A stretch of DNA of 64,000 nucleotides, from positions 60,991,115 through 61,055,114 of the forward strand of contig NC_052359.1 of NCBI RefSeq assembly GCF_009727055.1. Direction: 5' to 3'. Each line of letters begins with the position of its first letter. Position 1 is the first letter of the stretch. The notes under the pieces were generated by a model that was not told where the DNA came from, ran no database searches, and was given only the letters and a program-made list of their open reading frames with translations. The position numbers and the translations under genes are program-made. Source of the stretch: Benincasa hispida. Lineage: Eukaryota > Streptophyta > Magnoliopsida > Cucurbitales > Cucurbitaceae. This document shows, piece by piece, positions 11,340 to 22,264 of this stretch.

Positions 11340-13070
11340 ATATTTATTCTTCCTTTAATCCCACGGATGGTGATGCCCTCAGATCCAATGTTCCTTCCCT
11401 GGTTAGATTTTCTTTTTCAAGTATGATTTATCTATTAAATTGTTAATGCTTGCGATAAGAAAAGATTTTGACTACTGTGCAAAGAAGTCGACAGAGAGCT
11501 TGTTAACCATGCAGTGTTTAGTAGAGGAATGTAAATGGCGTGTCTAGGAAGTGATTCCTTTAAGGTGACAAAGTACCCAAGCATACATACCTGCGCACTT
11601 GAAATAAGGAGTGGTAATTATCGACAGGACACTTAATCACGTCCAAATACGATCAAGTCGGTCGATCATATCGCCCAATAGGTATAATTGAAGATGTCCG
11701 GAGAGATTATGGAGTGAATATAAGCGATGGATGAGCTTGTCGCGCAAGAGAATATGCATCGGTATATGTACAAAGGTCACTAGAAGGATTATATGCCTTT
11801 GTTAAGGTATTCAGTGAAGCACTTAAACTTGTCAATCCAAGTATTTTTTTAGGGTGAAATAGAAGATGACATATATTTTAAATATGTCTTCATGGCATTA
11901 GGATCCTACACTAGGGGATCCTTTAACTGCATTTGTCCCGCCATTGTGGTTGATGGGATCCACTTGCATGAGAAATACAAAGGTATGTTGTTAATAGCAA
12001 TGTGCATCAACGATAACATCTACCCAATTGCATTTAGTATTATGGACGATGAGAATGATGCTGCTTGGACATGGTTAATGACTAATTTAAAGGCGTCAAT
12101 AAGAGAATTTCTAAATTTGTCATTATATCTGACCGTCATATCTCAATTGGAAAAACGGTCGCATCTGTATTTTTTGAGGCATTTTGCTATGCACAACCGA
12201 AATAACTTGATGACCCAATTAAAAAATGAAGATATAATCCTACATTTTTATCTTGCGACAAAAGCATATAGGATGTCCGATTTTGAAATTTATTAGGCCA
12301 AGCTCCAACAATATCCTAGTGTGACGAGATATCTCAAAGAAATTGGGGTACAACGGTGGACAAGAGTTTATCAAGTCCACTGTAAGGTATGACAAGATGA
12401 CTACAAATATAGTAGAATGCTTTAATGTAGTGCTAAAGGATGCTCAAGAACTGCTCATCACAAAGCGGTTGTGGAGCACATATGTGAGTGGTTATAGGAT
12501 TGGTTCTATATTAGCCGCACAGACGCAATTGCATACACAAACATAGTTTATGATTATGCATTTGATATTCCGAAGCTTGAGGAATTGAAATCTAGAACGT
12601 ACCATGTTTCCCCGATTGACATGCATGTAATTAATGTAGATGATGGACATTTGAATGGGTTGGTGGATCTTCGTGCACGTACTTGTAGTTGCATGGAATT
12701 CAACTGTTTAGAGATTCTTGTTCACATGCACTTGTTGCGGCTGCATTGCAGCACATAAATGCCAAAACTCTGTGTAAAGTGGTTTATTGTTGAATGTGTC
12801 ATTGCTGCATACGTAGAACCGATTTACCCAGTTTGTCATAGGCAAGAATGAAGGCGATCGGGCTTTAACGACAATTTTACCACCACGAAAGGTAGTAAGT
12901 GTTGGTCGACGTCAGACCGTTCGTATACCTTATACTGGGGAGGAGCCACGACAGACCATAGGTGCACAAGATGCGGTGGCATAGGACATAACAAAATAAC
13001 ATGTAAGCAACCACTGATAACACCAGATGCGGGTCCATCGAGGATAAACGATATGTAATCGAATTAAACA
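11340..13070 (+). pseudogene. MuDR-type transposase, broken
   Basis: Family landmarks appear in order but in different frames. The N-terminal DNA-binding region has CLVEECKWRV (about 11520) and SDSFKVTKYPSIHTCALEI (about 11550-11605). The middle region has DVRRDYGVNIS (about 11695), then YASVYVQRSLEGLYA. The DDE transposase domain opens with VDGIHLHEKYKGMLL (about 11950, first Asp), and ISDRHISIGK (about 12125, second Asp) is reachable only after a frameshift near 12110. RYDKMTTNIVECFN (about 12370) is the usual MULE motif before the SWIM finger, followed by SWIM-like RTCSCMEFN (about 12675). A CCHC zinc knuckle, CTRCGGIGHNKITC, lies at 12961-13005. A stop after CKWRV and at least two frameshifts make it non-functional. 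Confidence 0.88.
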
Positions 13071-13084
13071 ATCATATAGATTGC

Positions 13085-13375
13085 GCTAAGAGATCTTATA
13101 GGTTTAACTAAATGATCGTTTAGATAACACTAATAGATCATTTAGGGATAATAATCTTTTTAGTATTATACATAAACGATTGTTTAGTATTATCTAAACG
13201 ATCGTTTAGTTAAACCTAAAAGATCTCTTAGCATAACCTAAATGATCGTTTAGGTATAACGATCTCTTAGTATTATACATAAACGATCTTTTAGTATTAT
13301 CTAATCGATTGTTTAGTTAGATCTAAACGATCGTTTAATTATACTAAGAGATCGTTTAGGTTAGGCCAAATATAC
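13085..13375. repeat. ACGATCGT array between transposase and Ulp1-like gene
   Basis: Roughly eleven units of about 25 bp occur in 290 bp, each centred on a near-palindrome such as TAAACGATCGTTTAG, with variants AAAGATCTCTTAG and AATGATCGTTTAG, joined by short AT-rich spacers. It starts just after the zinc-knuckle coding region of the transposase remnant. Confidence 0.9.
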
Positions 13376-14214
13376 TAATTAAATGTAATTATTGCGGATA
13401 CTATGAATTTCAAATTACCATAAATATTTATTGGCTCACAATAGGGCAACATATTGTTTCCTAAATAGTTGCATATTTTCTTGTTGCAAGCTACTACTAT
13501 CTTTTCTCGTTACAAGATATTCAATAAATTTTACATAAAAAATACCACAACATAGAGATTTTCCTGTTTAAAGGACGACCTTCAATTGTTTCACTTCTCA
13601 CGGACCATATTTGAAGTTTGAATGACCTTCATTATGACCAACGACTATCAACATGGACGGTATTGATCTGGCCACCCGTTGCAAATAGTCATTCATGATG
13701 TCATCGGGGATGTAGTTTGGCATGGAGTTGAACACCTTTATCTTGCAGTTGCACGAGTCGATGGCAGCCACCAGCTAATGTTGTCTGATGTTGATTAGCC
13801 TAAAGACGAAGTCCACTTCATTCTACGTAGGCTTGTACTCGTTGAATACATTAAGCACATAGTTGAGAAAGAACTGACTGTTCGCCGAGTGCTTCATATG
13901 TGCTCTTTGATTCATCTAGAGTGCCACGTTTCTGTCTTCCATTACCAAACCAACTGCATAAATATTCTTTGATATACCTTTTGATTCCACGATGGCATCC
14001 TAAAACAGAACATATATATTATATTGTATTCATAATCATGTTTCAAACTGTAATTAAAATTAAATAACCCATACCATGAAGCTCGAATCCATCACTGTGA
14101 ATCGATATTGGCAGGGGTTAGGTTGCATATGTAGCTTCCGATGCACGTGCATCATTAAAACGTCCCTATCCTAATACAAACAATTAACGGTGTAGTTAAT
14201 TATAAATGTAGATT

Positions 14215-14400
14215 AATCTACGAGATCATGTAAATTTATCTACACGATCGTGTAAATCAAACTATACGATCATGTAGATCAATCTACACGATCGTGCATA
14301 TTACAAACATGATCGTATACTTAATAACAACACAATCGTGTAGATCATTCTATACGATCGTACATGATTAACAACACGATCGTTTATGTTAAATGAGTGA
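14215..14400. repeat. ACGATCGT array in Ulp1-like gene intron (14171-14419)
   Basis: Repeated TACACGATCGTGTA-like units (variants with CATG, CGTGCATA) fill an intron. Its minus-strand donor is GAT|GTGAGT at 14419 and its acceptor TATTAG at 14171. The phase-matched flanking exons read through as WVLRD then DRDVLMMHVHRK. Confidence 0.85.
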
Positions 14401-15439
14401 CGAACTATTAAATACTCACATCCCTAAGCACCCATGTGTTCTTCTCGAGTGTTTTGAAGAAATCCTTGGTCCAGAATGTATACACCACCATCCATTTTTT
14501 TTTTTGATTGGCTTTCCATGTCTTGTATGCCGACAATAAAACATCTGAGATGGGGAACAATGGGTCATAACTATCTTAGTGGAAAATTCAGGGATCGGAC
14601 CAATGAGTTTGGATTTATAACACTTATGGGTGGTTTTAATTCCCTTGCAGGTGGGTGAGGCTCGTTTGAAGATAGTTAGGGTTTTATAGGGACATCTAGA
14701 ATTGATTATGGTTTCGAGAGTCAACCTCCTTTTTTTGCCTTTCGCACCTCTTCAGGTGTAAACTTTTCTGGCTCCTTCCTTTTTTGGCGCTCAGGGTGTT
14801 CAACTTCTTCCTGCAATTAGATTATAAGTTAGTGACTATGGTGTTTTGAGTGTGTCAATATTTGATACTACAGTCGTACCTTGTTTTGAGTGACCTCTTT
14901 TTGTGTTTCCAATCGTTCAACATCGACTTGTAACTCAATAGGAGAATTCATGTCGAAGTGGGTCTGCACATTGAACGACTGTTCAGGAAGTTGACTTTCA
15001 TGGACGATCGGTCCAATTGATGGTTCGTTGAGTATATGTGCAATTGACGTCTCATCGACTTCATATTCTTTAGTTGTCATACTCAACTACAAATGGTTCA
15101 TCAATGGCTCGACCCTCAATGATTGATGAAATTGATGGTTCACCATTCGTTCTTCATCAATTGTTTGGCCTTCAACAACTACGTTCATGTGCATTGGCTA
15201 CATCAACAGTCCGACCCTCAACATGGGTTGCTCGTTGTTAATAGGAATGGACTGATCGTGAAGGGGGGTTCATCCAATATCTCCATCATTAACTGTTTTC
15301 CCATCAACAGTTTGATCACCATCAACTGTTTGGTGACCCACATCACTATGATCATGATGACCGGTCCCTTCGTCACTATCTCTATCATCATCTCGATCAC
15401 CATGATCGCAATCATTGGGGTTATCCTATAGAAATAAAT

Positions 15440-15625
15440 GAAACATGATCGTTCAGGTAAAGATACATGATCATTCAGATAAAGATACACGATCGACTAT
15501 CCAAATCTAAACGATCATGTATCCAAATCTAAATGATCATGTAGGTAAAGCTAAATAATCGTGTAGATAAATCTAAACGACCGTTTAGAGTTTAGTACAC
15601 GATCTTTTAGATAAATATAATCAAT
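15440..15625. repeat. ACGATCGT array in Ulp1-like gene intron (15426-15658)
   Basis: Units such as AAACGATCATGTA, ACACGATCGACTA and TAAACGACCGTTTAG fill the intron between minus-strand donor AAG|GTAATA (15658) and acceptor TTTCTATAG (15426). Confidence 0.85.
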
Positions 15626-16164
15626 CTTGTAGTAAATAGCACAACACACAATTATTACCTTCCCTAAATTATGGACGCAAAGATTGCGAACTTCAGTTAG
15701 CTTCTCACCCAATCGACGAATCATGCTAATTAAGTTTGCCAATGTGTTGTGGATTTATGATAATTCCTCACATATAACTTTATAAGACTTGCTTTTCTTA
15801 TGTTTTCTTGAGGATTTTATGTGCTTCTTTGCATGTTGCATCTTGTTGTGTGTGTCAGACTGCTCCATATGAAACTGACGAATTTGAGGGGAGTTGGTCA
15901 TCTGGTGCTCAACATGATCACCATGTCCAGTTGCCTCACCGTGATCAAAATCCTCAAATTCATCATTGGAGAGAGTTGGTGGGAGGAGTGTTGATCAGCC
16001 CCGGCATCACCACCTTCGAATATATCCTGATCCTTCATTCTTCAAGCACTTGGGTCCATCGATCCCTAATAGTTGATCCTCTTTGTACTTTATCTTATCC
16101 GCCGTCAATATAAGTTTTGACACGACAATAGTCTGTATATAAAAATAACTAACATTAGCAAGAC

Positions 16165-16380
16165 AGATTACTCAGATACACGATCACATAGTGTAAGATA
16201 GACGATTGTATACTTAAAGCTATACGACCGCTTAGCTTATGTTAAACGATCGTTTATAATAAGATAAACGATCGTATAGTATAAGCTAAATGATCGTATA
16301 GATGTAAGTACACGATCTAGTAGTATAAGCAAAACGATCTGGTAGTAAAGGCTAAACGATTTAGTAGTATACAAAAATAC
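16165..16380. repeat. ACGATCGT array in Ulp1-like gene intron (16133-16388)
   Basis: Units including TTAAACGATCGTTTA, TAAACGATCGTATAG and AAACGATCTGGTAG fill nearly the whole intron between donor GTAAGAAT (16388) and acceptor ATATACAG (16133). Confidence 0.85.
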
Positions 16381-17037
16381 ATTCTTACTTTTTTGGGTTG
16401 GAAGACATCCCTTTCTAGCAGCTTCTAGGATGGTGCTACCGAACATGTCCACTTCAAGATGTGTGGGATTGCATTCTTGCTAACTTTGGTAGCTACGAAC
16501 TTATTAGATGAGGACATTCATAAGCCCATACCTACATGATTGAATAGACAATAATGTTAATATACAACATATAAATTAATTGATATTGAAATAAATTGGA
16601 TCAGTACGTACTTGAAATGCATGTGCAAATCCTTTTATGCAGTAACATGTTTCGTGTTTGGGATTTGATTATCTCCTTAACTCGTGTACCTCATTTTTCC
16701 CATGCAAAATGTTCTTCAAACTTTCCAATGTTTGTCTATATAGGACGGAGGACTAGTCAAAATGTCTAAAGACTTCAGTGTCATCGACAATTCGAAGTGT
16801 CTTCAAATCGAATTGGGTTTTCTTGTCTTTCCCCATCGTCACCATTTCTTGTATGATATTAATGCAACATTCACAACATCTTCGTCCTTTGAAAATTTGA
16901 ACTTTTCAAATGCAGCCTCCACAATCTTACAGAGAATTGATTTGCTATCATCCTTGGGTCCGAGAACGAAATGTTGTAGTCTTTCACAGCTGGTATCCCT
17001 TTTCAATCTTTCCTCTGTTGACCACAAACCAGTAGTC

Positions 17038-18893
17038 TGTTGGGGTTGATGTCCTAAATTTCGTAGGGTTCTATAGTTTGTAAATGTAATGTACAAACAT
17101 TTTATTTATGTAATAAAATATTCGATATTTTATTTCAAAATTAGTTGCATTAACCACAAACCAATAAACTACATTCAAGGTTATCTTGTACCTTAAGCAT
17201 ATATGTAGAGATGTATGGGTGAATCATGTTTAAATGATAACCTAAATGGTTTGTAGGAGATGAATAAGAATGGATATCTTATCCTGATGACACTACGAGT
17301 ATGACCCGTTTTATAGATGAAACAATTATTGTAAAGTGCTACAAATGATCTAATCCTGATCATTAATCATGTGAAGGGGGATATTCTATATAAAGAAGTT
17401 TGTATAAGACCGGACCACGAAATGTTCAGTCTCATTATATAATGCCGTTCATAATAGAGACTTATATTTCACTAGGATGATCATAGATAACATGACCTGA
17501 ATCCTGAGTGAGTTGTGAACTCCTGCATGTGAAGGCGATATTTTGATTTGTATGGGTGAGAGTGACCAGATCGCCGACTCAACAAACCTGCCATTTTGGG
17601 GATTCGTCTGTTTAAGGAGTTGGGAACACAGCTACACAAGAGAATTCACTCATTCCCTAACGTCAGGGTAAGTTGATAAATTGCTCTCTTAAGAGCTGAC
17701 TCCAGGACTTGAATAGTGTGACGCCACACCCTTTCCTGGTCCGAGAGGGGTTCGATCATAGTTGGACTATGATTTATTATTCATTAGAGGGATCAATGGT
17801 ACTTAAGGAGTTAGATGTAACTATAAGGCAAAACGGTAATTTTGGCCTAACTGTAGTTATGAGCAATTTGTGAAGGGTCATCGTATTGTAGATTGATTAT
17901 ATCCAATGGACATAGAAATATATCTGTAGTGTGAAGAGTGCAGCTGATGGTCTTTAGTGGAGTGTCCACCAGTTAACGAATGGTAAATAGTTTAAATTAA
18001 AAAGTTTAATTAATTATTCACGTACCGTTGGAACTTCAAACTACAGGTCCATGAGGTCCTCTCAGTAGCTCAACGAAATTTAATGAGAATCAGTTTTTGG
18101 ATTAATTTGAATGATTCAAATTAATTGAGGTTAATTATATGTGATATAATTAATTTAATTTAATTATATAAGATATAATTACTATGTTGTATTTGATACA
18201 TTATAATATCAAGTATTTATGAGAGGAAATAAATATTTGAATATGATTCAAATATTAATTATATAAATTGGATTCATATGGCTAAAATTAATATTAATGT
18301 TATTTATATTAAAACCTTGGTGAGAGAAAGGTATGTTATATTTGATATAACACAATATGATAACGTAGTTATCATATGAATATATATTAAATAAATAAAT
18401 AAATTTAATTTAATTTATTTATTTTTGAATTAATGTTATTTGGGAGGGAGTTGTAACTCCCTCCCCTTTTTCTTTCCAGATCGTGTATGTGGGTTAGTTA
18501 TACACTTTCTTCTTTTCTGCATGGTGAAGAAAGAAATACAGAAAAATCTCATAGGGTTTTGAGATCTAAGGCTTTTCATCGCATCTCCTCTCTCAATATC
18601 TTCCTTCACCAAAATAGTCAAAGCCCACTCCTCCTGGATTCTCATCCAGAGAATACCGAGGTTACTTTTGTGGCAATACTTTTTCTTGGTGTTCGTGATT
18701 TTCATAGTGAAGAGGAATCGTGAAGATTTTGTTCTTCAAGGGTAAGTCTTCTATTCCATTTTCTCTTCTTAGTTTCTCAAGCATGCTGTATGTTTTGTTT
18801 AATTAAATGCATGATCGTTTTGTTTCTTTGTAAAATTGTGTTCTGTAAATTTTTTAGAATTGGGACGATTCGCTTCCGCTGGCACCCTTTACA
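17038..18893 (+). mobile_element. Solo LTR A, Copia-type family
   Basis: It starts TGTTGGGGTTGATGTCC and ends TTTACA, so TG...CA ends are plausible. It shares its whole course with LTRs B to F: TTCGTAGGG-TCTATAGTTTGTAAA at the start, a central TAGTTGGACTATGATTTATTA block (17760), a hairpin block GGATTCTCATCCAGAGAAT (18637-18655), and splice-donor-like AAGGGTAAGT (18738-18747). It splits the DUF1985 part of the minus-strand Ulp1-like gene. No matching 5-bp flanks were found (TAGTC left, GGGAT right), so the end may have been altered after insertion. Confidence 0.8.
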
Positions 18894-19239
18894 GGGATTT
18901 TTCATAATCAAATTAAAATCATCTTGTATGAATGTTACCTTCTTCCCCATGATGTTGAAGCTTACAACATATGGATTCTAATCGGTGACCTCCCCTTAGA
19001 AGAAAATGATGCACAAGCTGGTCATTCAATATAAGATCGACGTCCAATAATGGACCAAAGCATGCTTTTCGGAACATACTCAACTGTGTATTTGTTAGTT
19101 TCCTTTTAATTAGTGCATTCGTCTTGCCAATGTGGGCCAAGCAAGTTACGGTGGCAGAAAAATATTTCTCAACTGGGACTGAGTGCACCATTTACAATAT
19201 AGCAAACATATATGATCAAGTATTCAAATATATGATATC

Positions 19240-19660
19240 GAGTATGAAAGGCTAAACGATTGTATAGAAAAAGCTAAACGATCGTATAACAAAAGCTAAA
19301 CGATCGTATAACAAAAGCTATATGATCGTATAGAGTTTACTACACGATCATTTAGAATTTACTACATGATCGTGTAGATAAATCTATATGATCGGGTGTA
19401 TAAATCTATACGATCTTTTTGCTTTTTCTATACGTTCTATTATATAAATATGTGACCTAGTATATGAATCTATGCGATCTAGTATTAAAAGCTATACAAT
19501 CGATTATATAATGTCATGTGATCGGTTATATAGAGTTACACAATCGATTATATAAAGCCATGCGATCAGTTATAGAGAGCTATATGATTGCTTATATAAA
19601 GCCATACGGTTGGTTATATAGAGCTATACGATCGACTGTACTCAGTTACACGATCTATCC
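19240..19660. repeat. ACGATCGT array in first intron of Ulp1-like gene
   Basis: The longest array (about 420 bp) moves from GCTAAACGATCGTATA units to GCTATACGATC and GTTACACGATC units. It lies in the intron between donor AAG|GTACAG (19739) and an acceptor probably near 19186. Confidence 0.85.
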
Positions 19661-19919
19661 ATTTACCAAACGAACCCTAAATCCCAATCAAACCCATGTA
19701 CAGAACGATTTCAAATGACGAAAGACGAGAATACTGTACCTTTCAGGTTACCGGAACGGTGTCGAAGGAATTCAAACGAAAGCGAAAATGAGTAGATACG
19801 ACCGATGAGCAGTGAATGACGTCGAAGACGAACAGAGGCGTTGAGAGAAAATTGAGAGGAGTACTCGAATGCAAATTGGAATGCGAATAGTTGGCTTGTT
19901 GATGATGAAATAGACGCTT

Positions 19920-20018
19920 GTTTGGTTTTAAAAAGTAAGGGTATATCTGGTATTTCACATGTGAAAAAGGTAAGCCATATAAAAGTTTAGAAAGAGGTCA
20001 TCAATAGAAAAATTTTTC
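19920..20018 (-). repeat. Right terminal inverted repeat of the Mutator-like element
   Basis: Read inward from 20018 the minus strand begins GAAAAATTTTTCTATTGATG, then TTTTTCACATGTGAAA and ATACCCTTACTTTTTAAAA, mirroring the left end. The first exon of the Ulp1-like gene starts inside or next to it. Confidence 0.7.
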
Positions 20019-20027
20019 TCGTTTCAA

Positions 20028-21380
20028 AATGTTACCATTTAATTTTGATATTTGAGTTTTATTTCAATTTGGTGATTATATTTTAGGATTTGCACTTTTG
20101 AATTCGAAGTTTCACTCAGTCTTCATTTTTTGTCTCTTAATAAATTTAAAAGAATTAAGAGACTTATAATTAGTTAAATTTCATGATTTTTCATTACTTT
20201 TAAAGTTAAATTCAAATTTTTGTTTCAATTTTTTTTAATTAATTAAAATAATTTAAAGTGAATATTAATTGAAATATTAATATTAAAAATATAAAATATT
20301 GAAACCTCATGGATAAAATTGTAACATTTTGAAGCCCTAGAGTTAAATTGAGACGAAATTCAAAATACAAATCTATAACATTTTGAAATTTAGAGATTAA
20401 ATAGAAACTAAACTCAAAACCTAAGAAAGTTTTATATTAGAAATTACTCAGGGATTTGTGAGGGACGAAGTACAAGTTAGCCATGCCGCATTTTTTTATT
20501 AAAAATAAAGATGTATTATTGTGTTAGTGTAGCACTTCAAATATATTATGTTTAGAAATAATTTTAAATGTCTTTAAAAAATAGGTTTTTTTTTTTTTTT
20601 TAACTGTAATTAGAGTAGGAGATTTGGACTACAAACATGTGATTAGTAATACAAAGATTGTCTCTAAAAATTTAAAAATCTAATCAGAATCAAAGGTGAA
20701 CCAAACAATCATGACATATAAATCAAGTCATGGATTGTGGAAGAAGGTGGCCACATAGTCTATTAACAAGTGAAATCCGTTCAAATGTGCAAAAGCTAGT
20801 GTTTAAAGACATTTTTGAGACAGGACCATAAAACCATAAATTTAGAAGTAATTTTTATAATTCAGCTTAACAAAATATGATATTTTAAGGGTGAATTCTT
20901 CCTTGATATCTTAGAATCCTTCATGGTTAAAAGTATATATATATATATATATATATATATTTAGTATTAGAGAAAGATGTTAAAATGAATAGATGGATGG
21001 TAAGGTAGCATTTCATCTTCTCATCTCTCTCCATGTGTTATTCAGGTGAAAATTAAAAGGAAAAAAAACCATTGCATCATGATTTATTATTGGGTTGTTT
21101 TTAAATATAAAAAATGAACCAAAATATTTATAAAATATAATAAAATTTTAGAACTATCAACGATCTGATAGATACCGATAGACTTCTATCCGTATCTATA
21201 AATAGTTTTGCCATATGAAATAATTTTCAATTATTATTTATCTAATCAAAATAAAAGAAAAGGCAGGAAATATATTTGGAAATGGGCTTTTAAAGAAGCA
21301 GGCCCGCCCGGCCCAATAGGGTAAGGTTGGAAATATCTAAAAACAATTAAATTAGCGAATTGTCAAAGGTAAAATACGTG
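20028..21380. other. AT-rich intergenic stretch
   Basis: No gene was recognised. It includes an A/T-rich flank of the MULE, a T run near 20587, and an (AT)n tract at 20935-20961. The last part (21290-21380), with a short GC-rich GCCCGCCCGGCCCAATAGGG motif, probably belongs to the promoter of the gene starting its leader near 21400. Confidence 0.5.
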
Positions 21381-22264
21381 GAGAGTTGTGATTGGGAGTC
21401 GCAGCTATATCTACGCGACCGATTCCTTTCTCTTGACCCAAAGGATTAGTTCCATAAGATCCCAATTCCGCCACCATTTCCGACCTCATCCTCCCAAAAT
21501 TATCCGATCCGCCTCCGCCTCCGCTGCCACTGCTTCTCCGCCGATCTTTTTCATCATGTTACGGATCAGATGATTTCCGGGTTTTCCTTTTGAATCAACG
21601 ATTTCAGGTTCTCATGTTCTCAACCTTTGTGCTTTGATTCGCACATTTTCAATTTCTTTACAAAGTTTTCTTCAAGCTCTTGGCTCGCAAATCTGTGGTT
21701 TTGTTAGACCCTACGAAAATTAGGGTTACGAAGAGCATTTCAGTATGCCTTCGGTGCCTATTGATCTCTTCCTTCGCCCTCTGCTACCTTCTTTGACTTC
21801 TTTTCATGGTGGTTCATCCTCGCATCGTCTGAAGCGGCTCGAAAAGGGTGATCGGCGTGGTAATCTTAGTTAACATGGGGTTCCTTTAGTGCATTTCGTG
21901 CTCTATTCGTATTCTTCAATCTTCTTTTTCCTCCTCCTTGCTCTTTTTGGTCCGTTCGAGGTTTGGAATTCCTAGAGAAATTATAATTGTACGGTAAGGG
22001 TTTATTATTTTCATCTTGATCTTGAGGTTTTTTTGGCGGTCGAAGCCTCTGAAAGCGAGTCACTGGCGATTGGCTACTCGTTGAGAGGGTTTTTGCATAG
22101 GTATTGTGCTATAGATATATTTATTTATTATTATTTTCTTAAGAATTTTACAGGCGGCATAATATAGCTTGCACCTGGATTGAGTTTCTTTCCGGGCATG
22201 TTTTACGATATCTTGGATACATGTGCAGGTTCTAGCAGATTTCTTGTGTCTTACATAAGCCTGA

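Larger units (their letters stand above)
13598..19958 (-). pseudogene. DUF1985/Ulp1-like peptidase gene, multi-exon, broken
   Basis: Read on the minus strand, a candidate first exon (19740-19958) is followed by a DUF1985-like exon (about 18894-19190, with LTNTQLSMFRKACFGPLLDV). An inserted LTR separates it from the rest. Further exons are supported by splice signals: 16612-17037 (RQTLESLKNILHGK, CIKGFAHAFQ), 16389-16531 (VWAYECPH), 15659-16132, 14880-15425 (Asp/His-rich linker), 14420-14810 (FTPEEVRKAKKRR, WTKDFFKTLEKNTWVLRD), 14075-14170 and 13598-13999. The last exon holds a C48/Ulp1-like stretch with LVAAIDSCNCKIKVFNSMP, but the catalytic His context is damaged. In other MULEs such genes resemble SUMO proteases of unknown role in transposition. 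Three premature TAG codons lie in the last exon and frame changes lie elsewhere, so this copy is dead. The introns carry ACGATCGT arrays. Confidence 0.75.
10562..20018. mobile_element. Ulp1-carrying Mutator-like element (CUMULE/Kaonashi-like)
   Basis: The element is bounded by related inverted termini. The left end begins GGAAAATTTT and the right end, read inward, begins GAAAAATTTT. Both then carry the palindrome TTCACATGTGAA-like motif (left TCACATGTGAAA at 10648-10659, right about 19955-19966) followed by a TACCCTT-CTTT block. The flanking 9-mers are TGGTTTCAA (10553-10561) and TCGTTTCAA (20019-20027), matching 8 of 9, the target-site length of Mutator elements. Inside are a MuDR-like transposase (+) and, convergent to it, a DUF1985/Ulp1-like gene (-). 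Ulp1-bearing MULEs are known from melon, Arabidopsis and rice. A solo LTR is inserted at 17038-18893, so the element was about 7.6 kb before that insertion. Both genes are broken, so it is not autonomous now. Confidence 0.8.

Noticed and set aside
13085..19660. A CRISPR array in the ACGATCGT clusters
   Set aside because: The units are imperfect, about 25 bp apart, with no constant repeat and unique spacer pattern, no cas genes, and a eukaryotic context.
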